From: Bombardia bombarda
Taxonomy: Eukaryota; Ascomycota; Sordariomycetes; Sordariales; Lasiosphaeriaceae
DNA: 64,000 nucleotides
NCBI GenBank assembly: GCA_030512295.1
Contig: JAULSR010000007.1
Coordinates: 248,001 to 312,000, forward strand
Direction of reading: 5' to 3'
The notes beneath the pieces are model-generated. The model worked only from the letters and a program-made list of their open reading frames with translations, had not been told where the DNA came from and made no database searches. This document shows positions 57,428 to 64,000 of this stretch, piece by piece. Made by a program: the position numbers and the translations under genes. Position 1 is the first letter of the stretch. The number at the start of each line of letters is the position of its first letter.

Positions 57428-58419
57428 CACAGGGCGGCTGTGATGCATGCACAGTTCGGGGCTTTACAGACACGGGAGTGCAGTGAGTGGGTGGCTGGGT
57501 GGTGGTGTGAACCGGGGACAGTTTGTGAGACTACTGCACTCCTACTCTCTTTCTTTCCTCAAATCCATATGACTGACTCCCGTCATCTCGACAGGCGGGA
57601 ATGGCTTAGGGCTGAATGCGATGGGCTCGGAGTAAGCCTGATGGATGATGGAAGATGGAAGCGTCGAAGAAGGCCATGGTGGAGAGGAGCTTATCCATTG
57701 TGCAAGCAAGCAAAACTTGGTTCCGGTGCAAGTTTCTTCCATCCGGTTTTCCGTCTTTCCCCCTCCCTCAGTGCACGACATTGGCCCTGTGCGCCAACAC
57801 AAGAATAACGGCCAATCGCTATGCGTCTGGCTCGTGTATGCACCCGACGCTATAGAATACTGTGTACCGCAGATGTCTCAGTCGGTAATTCTGATAACAG
57901 GCTGCGGCTATGTGGACTATGTCCGTTTCTATGGTTGTGTTAGTTATCAAAGACGCAGTGGGAGGAGACATTCCGAGTGGCCAGGGAGATAGATAATCAA
58001 CTAGGACCAGTTCTAATGACACTGTGTAAACAGCCGAAAGCGGCTTGGTCGAATTCCAGCCACATCCCGAGCTGTGATTGGTGAGCAAATAGGGGTTGGA
58101 TGGCAAAGAGGGTGCGGAGTTCCGGAGAGGGCCTGTAGGTCAATCCAAAAGGAGTCGCGGGGGTCCTGGACCTGCTTTTGGGGCGATTTGTCGATGGGAG
58201 GCTTAGGCTGACAAAAGAGCAGACCCAGATCCCAGGTGCGGGATGGCCGTTAAAACCGCAGATTCGGATCTCGGGAGTAGCCTTGTCCATAAGTCCTGGA
58301 GCGTGCATTGAGTCTTGGAGAGCCAAGTTGAACTCCGAGTGCAACGCAAATCACAAAAACAGAGCCCAAAAGGGCTAAAAGAGTCTATCAACAACGCGGC
58401 ACGGCTCACAGTCAAAGAC

Positions 58420-58453
58420 TCAAAAAGAAGTCAAAAAGAAGTCAAAAAGAAGC
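58420..58453. repeat. AGTCAAAAAGA repeat, 3 copies
   Basis: Eleven-bp unit about 140-170 bp upstream of the MFS start. Confidence 0.8.
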
Positions 58454-58592
58454 ACGGCAACCACAAGAACAACAACATTGAGACTGACATATATAACTAC
58501 AACTACATCGAGCAGTCACTTTCTGGCCTGAAGCAAGGAGGCCCAGCCTCGAATCCGCAGCATCAAGACACAACTCACAACTACCGACCGCC

Positions 58593-60443
58593 ATGACCAG
58601 CCTCTCTGCTCCCAGCCTCTCTGCTCCCAGCCTCTCTGCTCCCAGCCACTCTCTCGCCTCGTCCACCATGACCAGCGAGGTTGGCCTCGAAAAGACACTG
58701 CACAACGGGCCCGTTGTGATGCAGTCGCCCAACGACAACACGGACAACGAAAAGGGGCTCACGGCAGACGACGACTCGGCCTCGGGCAGCAGCAGCCCGG
58801 CCGAGCGGTCCATCACAGGAATTCGCTGGTTCCTCGTCTGCTTCGGCGTGCTCTCGGCCAACATCCTCTATGGGCTCGACACCACCATCGTGGCCGACAT
58901 ACAGGCCGACATCTCTGAGGCTTTTGGCAATGTGGCCCAGCTGGGCTGGCTTGGCGTCGGATTTACCCTGGGCTCGACCGTGGCGATCCTGCCGCTCGGC
59001 AAGTCGTTTGGCATCTTCAACACCAAGTGGCTGTTTATCAGCTGCCTGAGCCTCTTCGCCGCCTCGAGCGCCCTGTGCGGCGCTGCCCCGACCATGAACG
59101 CCATGATCGTCGGCCGTGTCTTTGCTGGTGCCGGCGGCGCGGGCATGTATCTCGGCACTCTCAACCTCTTTACTACGCTGTGCACCACCAAGGAGCTGCC
59201 CTTCTACATGGGCATGATCGGCTTTGTCTACGGCGGCGGCTGCATCCTGGGGCCCCTGGTGGGCGGCGCCTTTACCGATAGCCCTGCCACTTGGCGTTGG
59301 GTACGTTACCCCCCCTGACTGCTTGCTGGGCTGACTGCTTGCTGAGCTACCAACAACCCGGTACTTACTAACTCATTGTGTTGTTTGTTTGGTTTGCTCC
59401 AGGCCTTCTACCTCAACCTCGTCATCTTTGCGGCCGCTACGCCCATCTACGTCTTCCTGCTGCCCTCGCTTCCCATGCGCCAAGGCACCCCATGGCTGCA
59501 GAAGATCAAGCAGCTCGACTGGCTCGGCATTGTCCTGAGCGCCGGGATGTGGATCACCTTCACCCTGGGCTTCTCCTACGCCGGCATCATCTGGGCCTGG
59601 AACGACGGCCGGGTCATCGCCCTGATCACCCTCTTTGGCGTCTTTGTTGTCCTGTTCGGCGCCACCCAGTACTTCTCCGTCCTCACCAGCGAAGCCGACC
59701 GCCTGTTCCCCTGCGAGTTCCTCGGCAACCTCCAGCTGGTCCTCCAATACGTCACCCTCTCGGCCGGCGGTGGCGCCTCGCTGTTCGTGTCCATCTACTA
59801 CATCCCCCTGCACTTCCTCTTCGTCTACGGCGACTCGGGCGTCGAGGCTGCCGTGCGCCTGCTGCCCTTCATCTGCCTCTACGTGGCCTCGATCCTGACA
59901 TGCGGCGCCCTCATGCACCGCACCGGCTACCACATCCTCTGGTACCTCGCCGCCGGCATGTTCCTGACCGCCGGCGGCGCAGCCATGCACACGGTGCGCG
60001 TCGACACGCCCGTGGCCAACATCATCGGCTACTCGATCCTGCTGGGCCTGGGCCAGGTCACGTCCATGGCGCCCTACAACCTCGTCAGCCTTCTTGTGCC
60101 GAGCGACCGCGCCGCCGAGGCCATCCAGTTCCTCAACATCGCCCAGGGCTCCGCCCAGCTGATGGGCCTGGCCATCGCCAGTCTCATCTTCCAGACCCGC
60201 ACCCTCGCCGGCCTCACCGTCCTGTTCAGCGGCTCGTACTCGCCCGAGGAGATCCAGGCCGCCGTCGCCGGCGCGCGCAGCGAAGTTCTGCAGTCCACCA
60301 CCCCCGAGCTGCGTGCCCGCGCCCTCGAGACTATCGTGGGCAGCATCAACGACGTCTGGGTCATGGTCATCGCCGCCGGTGCCGTCTACACCGTCTGCTC
60401 CGTGTTCCTGACCAGGTCCCGCTTCGTCAAGAATGTCGAGTAA
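58593..60443 (+). CDS. MFS drug/metabolite efflux transporter (DHA14 type)
   Basis: Proton antiporter of the plasma membrane with about 14 membrane segments, a type often found in secondary-metabolite clusters. Exons are 58593-59300 and 59403-60443, giving 582 aa. After a hydrophilic N-tail, the first segment begins GIRWFLVCFGVLSANILYGL with the family motif LDTTIVADIQADI. Motif A-like LPLGKSFGIFNTKWL and motif C-like FVYGGGCILGPLVGGAFTD follow. The N-tail has three tandem copies of SLSAP from a 15-bp repeat. A second ATG at 58668 in the same context (ATGACCAGC) could be the true start, shortening the protein by 25 residues. Substrate unknown; export of the product of the neighbouring enzymes is a guess. 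Confidence 0.9.
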
Positions 60444-60661
60444 GGGGGGGCTCTGTATGACGGCATTGACCAGAACAACCGAGCATCAATAGACGGGGGG
60501 GTGTGACACGGCATGAAATACGGATGCCAGTACGGCTGATACTACCTTGGATTTAGACAGAATGTAGGCACTGTTGAGAGACACGAGCATTCAATGCACT
60601 TGACGACATGGATACTGGAGGGAGCTATCAGCGTCATACCCCGCGATGACTTCACCATTGC

Positions 60662-60669
60662 TATATAAG
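60662..60669 (+). promoter_or_regulatory. TATA box of the PhoD pseudogene
   Basis: TATATAAG lies 159 bp before the former start codon. Confidence 0.35.
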
Positions 60670-60757
60670 TACTTAGATGGATGATAGCTGAGAACCAGGG
60701 AGAGAAGTTTAGTTGTTCAAGAGCGTTGTAGTACTTGAGTCAAGGAATCGATACTCG

Positions 60758-60818
60758 GACTGACTGACTGACTGACTGACTGACTGACTGACTGACTGAC
60801 TGACTGACTGACTGACTG
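60758..60818. repeat. (GACT)n microsatellite, about 15 units
   Basis: Uninterrupted tetranucleotide repeat ending 10 bp before the former PhoD start codon. Confidence 0.95.
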
Positions 60819-60827
60819 GGTCACATC

Positions 60828-62228
60828 ATGTACTACTACTCCCTGCCAACCACCTGGGGCCTGATGGCTCTCACCGTCCCGCTATCCCTCGGGCTAAGTG
60901 CGTTACGTGACGTCGATACTTCGTTCGACAGTAATCTGAACTACCGCAGTCCGTCGGGCCGGCACACACAAAATCTGGGGATTGACGTCCCCGTGGTGTC
61001 GCGTCGAACTCTCAAGCGTAGCGCCGTTCCTATCCCACCGTCCCCTACCCAGACAGCATCATATTGTGGACCCGCGTCGCCCCCTTCAGCTGCGTCAGAC
61101 TTCAGCAACGTGACGGTCGAGGGAACTGTCGAGGTCTACAGCCACGAGACCGACAGCTACATCAAGGCCGATCCCAACCCCATCTGCGTTGAATGGAAGG
61201 TCTGGGAGGCCAAGGGACACGCTGCAAGCGATATCCAGCAGGCGGTTGTGTCGAAGGGAAACGCATAACATCCACCAGTGATATAGATTACACTGTCAAG
61301 GTATGTCAAGTCGCATCCAGCAGCATGATCTGGCGTAAGTCGATCGAGCAGATCGCTAACTCCATGACAAACAACAAACAGGTTGAGGCAAAAAAGGCTT
61401 GCGACCCTATACTGACTACCGTTACCAATTTACTGTCTGTGGTTCGAGTAATGTCAGCGATCTCGATCAAGTCCGCCTGGCAGTCTTTTCGTGCAGCAAC
61501 TATCGTGAGAAATCTTCTTCGGTTATCTGTTCGCACACAGAGTTTCCAGTTCTGATACTGACAACCCGTCAAACATGCAGCAAACGGATACTTTAACGCA
61601 TATGGAAATGCGGCGCGAAAGGGTCTGCAAGACTACGTGGTAAGAGCCTGTTGCAGACTGCATGCAGCCTCTGGCCGCTGTCTCTGACAAGATCCACCCT
61701 GGGTGATTACATCTACGAGGGCAGCCAAGCAGGACCCCGGGCTCATAGCCCTCCCCGAAACAACCTTTAGCCTCTGGGATTACAGGACCCGCCATGGCCA
61801 GGTAAGACGAGCGAGTTCTCACGGCTCACAATGCTTTAGCCAAAGATATATATATAAAACTGACAGTTGCAATTCACATCCAAAAGTACCGCGATGACCC
61901 CTGATTTGCAGCTCCTTGCAAAGGATTACCCCTGGATCACGACATGGGACGACCATGGTATGAGCGCCCCATCTCCTTCTTCGTTATTCATTCAGCCAAA
62001 CTCAGTCAAGTAACAAAACCTGTCAGTGGTCTCTTGCGTGCTAATTCTCTGGCGGGAACAGAGGTTGCCAACAACGGCTACAGAGACGGCTTCAGTGCGC
62101 TGAACAACACCGAAGAGTCGTTCCTCAACGATGGCCCTTCAATCAGCGTTGATCAGCGCAAGATGAATGCCGTGCGCGCCTACTTTGAGTGGATGCCCAT
62201 CCGGTCAGTACCCGACTCAGTCCAATGA
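60828..62228 (+). pseudogene. PhoD-type alkaline phosphatase, frameshifted and 3'-truncated
   Basis: Pieces of a fungal PhoD phosphatase occur in the right order but in changing frames. They are NLNYRSPSGRHTQNLGIDVP (about 60940), DSIILWTRVAP (61052-61084, other frame), SNVTVEGTVEVYSHETDSYI, TSDIDYTVK (ends 61300), LRPYTDYRYQFTVCGSSNVS (about 61400), NGYFNAYGNAARKGLQDYV (about 61583-61639), GDYIYEGSQAGPRAHSPPRN (about 61700), FSLWDYRTRHGQ, DLQLLAKDYPWITTWDDH (about 61905-61953), and EVANNGYRDG to VRAYFEWMPIR (about 62062-62204). At least five single-base gains or losses separate them, and introns with good GT and AG ends remain between. Everything after FEWMPIR, roughly the C-terminal half, is missing. 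No working phosphatase can be made. Confidence 0.88.
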
Positions 62229-62367
62229 GGTTGTCAAGGAGGTAATTATCAGATAGCGCGAGGTTTGCCCCTTCTCAGTTTATGATTGAATGTAAGCGTG
62301 GGTTTCTCAGCTTGAAGTCTGCCCCCCTGCACATGTCTTCTACATAGATCTACATAGATACCCAATA

Positions 62368-64000
62368 TCACACAAGCTTCAGCTCCGCAAGCTTCCCCTC
62401 TCCCCTTTGCAGCTTTGCCATCAGCTCGCCATCCATTATGCCGTAGACACGACAGGGCCCGACAACCTGGTAAGCATCGCCTTTTCTTCGAATAATCAGA
62501 GGATATTCACATCCCGGTATGACGCAGACGTGGTCTCCAGTGGCGATGCCGCATGGACCAGTGCCCACGTAGCCGGTCGGTGTGGTAAACAAGCTCCGAT
62601 CCCTATGAAACTCCAAGATCAACGAGTTGACAAATGTCAAAAGGTGGTCATCATCATCAGCCGGCTCAATCCACGGCAGGACGCCCGGGTCTTCACGAGT
62701 GCCCAGGAAACCCTCCAGAAGCTGTTCAGGGGTCATGGTCAACAAGGCAGTCATGCCCAGTCCATTCTGCATGCAAGGCTCGTAGAGATGGCCGACAGCG
62801 CCTGTGGCCAGCAGAAAGTGAAGGACGTGTTCAGACAGGCCACGTTTGAGGGAGCCAAAGTCAGCGCTGCTGCTGCCAAACTCGGCCGCCATGACCTGCA
62901 CGAATTCCTCAAACTCGGGATGCGGCCGGCGAGGGCCAAGGGCACGTCGGTCCACCCACAGCCAGATCATGAAGCCGACGGCCTTTCGATAGAAGTCCTC
63001 GGCGCCGAGTGCTGACTTGGCAGGATCGCAAGCGTCAAAGCCGCCCAGGGTGCGGAAGAAGGCCTGCACGATGGGCATTCCGGCCGGATGGGTGCCCTCC
63101 GCGTGGGCGAGCACGAACCTGCGCATGTTGAAGTGGTACGTGTCGTCTGGGTCTGACGGGCAGACGTACTCATTGACGGTGTCGACGACGATGCCAACCG
63201 TCTCCAGCACCATGGGATCGGCATCTGCCCTGTTGCGCACCACGGCCGAGCGACCTCTGCCGGCGCCGCCGCCATGGATGGGGAACGAGAGTGAGTCTGC
63301 CAGATTCATGGCCCACGACGGCAGGTCAGGGATTGGCGCGTGGTCGACCTCTGGGGGGCGGTAGCCTATGCCGCTGGACCCGTCTATGGCGAGCTTGCCG
63401 GTTTCCTCCCAGTTGCTCCTCACAAAGTCGGCATACAGGCGGCCGACTGGTTTGGCGTAATCAGGCCGAGGGGTGTGCGCGGTCTGCGTAGCCAGTCCCA
63501 GGAGCCCGTACAGGCGGTCGCGGGGATCGGTTGCTTCGCAGATGCGGCTGGCGTTGGACAAGCTGAACAAGGACTTGCTGATGGTGGTGGTGGTGGCCAG
63601 CATGAAGACGGAGGGCGGCTGGAAGAGGAGGGTGGATGACAAGGGCAGACGGTCCACGCGGCCCATCCTCTCAATGACCGACTTGGTGATGACATGCCTC
63701 TTCTGGAAGTAGACAATCTTGTGGAACCAGATGTCGCCGACGCCGCACACGATCTTGGCCCGTGGTGCCAGCAGGAGCTCCTGCACAATCCACACGCGTC
63801 TCCAGTACGGCCGTCCAAAGAACGCCGCCACTGCCTTGAGCGTGTATTCGTCATAGAGCTCATCGAGTCCAGCCAGAAAGTCGTCCTCGCACACCAGGTT
63901 CCCGTAGACATAGTCGGAGACATTCGCGACTGCCGAGAGCGGCTCATCCATGTGCACCGTCCAGCGCTCCATGGCATCCAGCGCCACTGCCGTCATGCGC
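62368..64000 (-). CDS. HET (heterokaryon incompatibility) domain protein, 5' end outside window
   Basis: Member of the large fungal HET family, linked to self/non-self recognition and cell death after fusion of unlike strains. At least 543 codons are open from the window edge to the stop at 62368. The frame stays open to base 64000, so the true start lies beyond. Visible family motifs are FGRPYWRRVWIVQELLLAP, IVCG, and CEATDPRDRLYGLLGLATQ, which form the later part of the HET domain. The first HET block (the WIDAICIDQ region) should lie in the missing part. The rest has no known domain: it contains NLADSLSFPIHGGG and a C-terminus with CGIATGDHVCVIPGCEYPL. It follows the truncated PhoD pseudogene by 140 bp, tail to tail. 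Confidence 0.85.
   Translation of the reverse strand, partial: RMTAVALDAMERWTVHMDEPLSAVANVSDYVYGNLVCEDDFLAGLDELYDEYTLKAVAAFFGRPYWRRVWIVQELLLAPRAKIVCGVGDIWFHKIVYFQKRHVITKSVIERMGRVDRLPLSSTLLFQPPSVFMLATTTTISKSLFSLSNASRICEATDPRDRLYGLLGLATQTAHTPRPDYAKPVGRLYADFVRSNWEETGKLAIDGSSGIGYRPPEVDHAPIPDLPSWAMNLADSLSFPIHGGGAGRGRSAVVRNRADADPMVLETVGIVVDTVNEYVCPSDPDDTYHFNMRRFVLAHAEGTHPAGMPIVQAFFRTLGGFDACDPAKSALGAEDFYRKAVGFMIWLWVDRRALGPRRPHPEFEEFVQVMAAEFGSSSADFGSLKRGLSEHVLHFLLATGAVGHLYEPCMQNGLGMTALLTMTPEQLLEGFLGTREDPGVLPWIEPADDDDHLLTFVNSLILEFHRDRSLFTTPTGYVGTGPCGIATGDHVCVIPGCEYPLIIRRKGDAYQVVGPCRVYGIMDGELMAKLQRGEGKLAELKLV

Larger units (their letters stand above)
55797..58592. other. 2.8-kb divergent region between GMC and MFS genes
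   Basis: Holds both promoters. A CTCTG pentamer repeat (55942-55994) probably lies in the GMC 5' UTR. A 9-bp repeat (57348-57427) and an 11-bp repeat (58420-58453) are further on. TATATAAC at about 58490 could be the TATA box of the MFS gene. No gene recognised. Confidence 0.5.
60444..60827. other. intergenic with (GACT)n
   Basis: 3' region of the MFS gene and former promoter of the PhoD pseudogene, with TATATAAG at 60662-60669. (GACT)n fills 60758-60818. Confidence 0.6.

Noticed and set aside
1..64000. CRISPR array or prokaryotic operon reading of the tandem repeats
   Set aside because: Repeats are contiguous without unique spacers, and introns and gene families show a fungal nuclear genome.

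Overview
The window looks like nuclear DNA of a filamentous ascomycete (Pezizomycotina). The genes are GC-rich in third positions and carry short GT-AG introns of about 60-160 bp. Families include Zn2Cys6, CFEM, HET, NRPS-like and siderophore transporter, with long gene-free stretches rich in micro- and minisatellites. Gene models were built by hand from splice sites and reading frame. The coding length of every complete model divides by three.

Layout. 0-1.9 kb: tail of a gene and a damaged tRNA-Gly(UCC)-like gene. 1.9-13.5 kb: methionine-type amino acid permease, siderophore-iron transporter, CFEM cell-surface protein, secreted acid phosphatase and CCC1/VIT vacuolar iron transporter. Three of these five concern iron, and two of them share a divergent promoter with an inverted pair of perfect ATCWGATAA sites. 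13.5-27.4 kb: mostly gene-free, with relics, and one Zn2Cys6 transcription factor at 19.3-21.7 kb. 27.4-42.4 kb: two different NRPS-like adenylation-thiolation-reductase enzymes flanking an aldo-keto reductase. This is the core of a candidate uncharacterised biosynthetic cluster. 42.9-60.4 kb: APH-type kinase, small unknown protein, Ofd1/Tpa1-type 2-oxoglutarate oxygenase, zinc alcohol dehydrogenase, secreted GMC oxidoreductase and MFS transporter. 60.8-62.2 kb: frameshifted, 3'-truncated PhoD phosphatase pseudogene. 62.4 kb to the end: a HET-domain gene leaving the window.

How the genes may work together. The iron genes would cover uptake at the surface (CFEM, siderophore transporter) and vacuolar storage (CCC1). 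The two NRPS-like enzymes would activate carboxylic acids and reduce them to aldehydes. The reductase, dehydrogenase and GMC enzyme could adjust the oxidation state, and the MFS protein could export the product. No polyketide synthase, complete NRPS or terpene synthase is visible, so substrate and product are unknown.

A window-wide oddity is the number of homopolymer and microsatellite expansions inside introns of otherwise intact genes. A 22-base run of the same kind breaks the tRNA-like gene.
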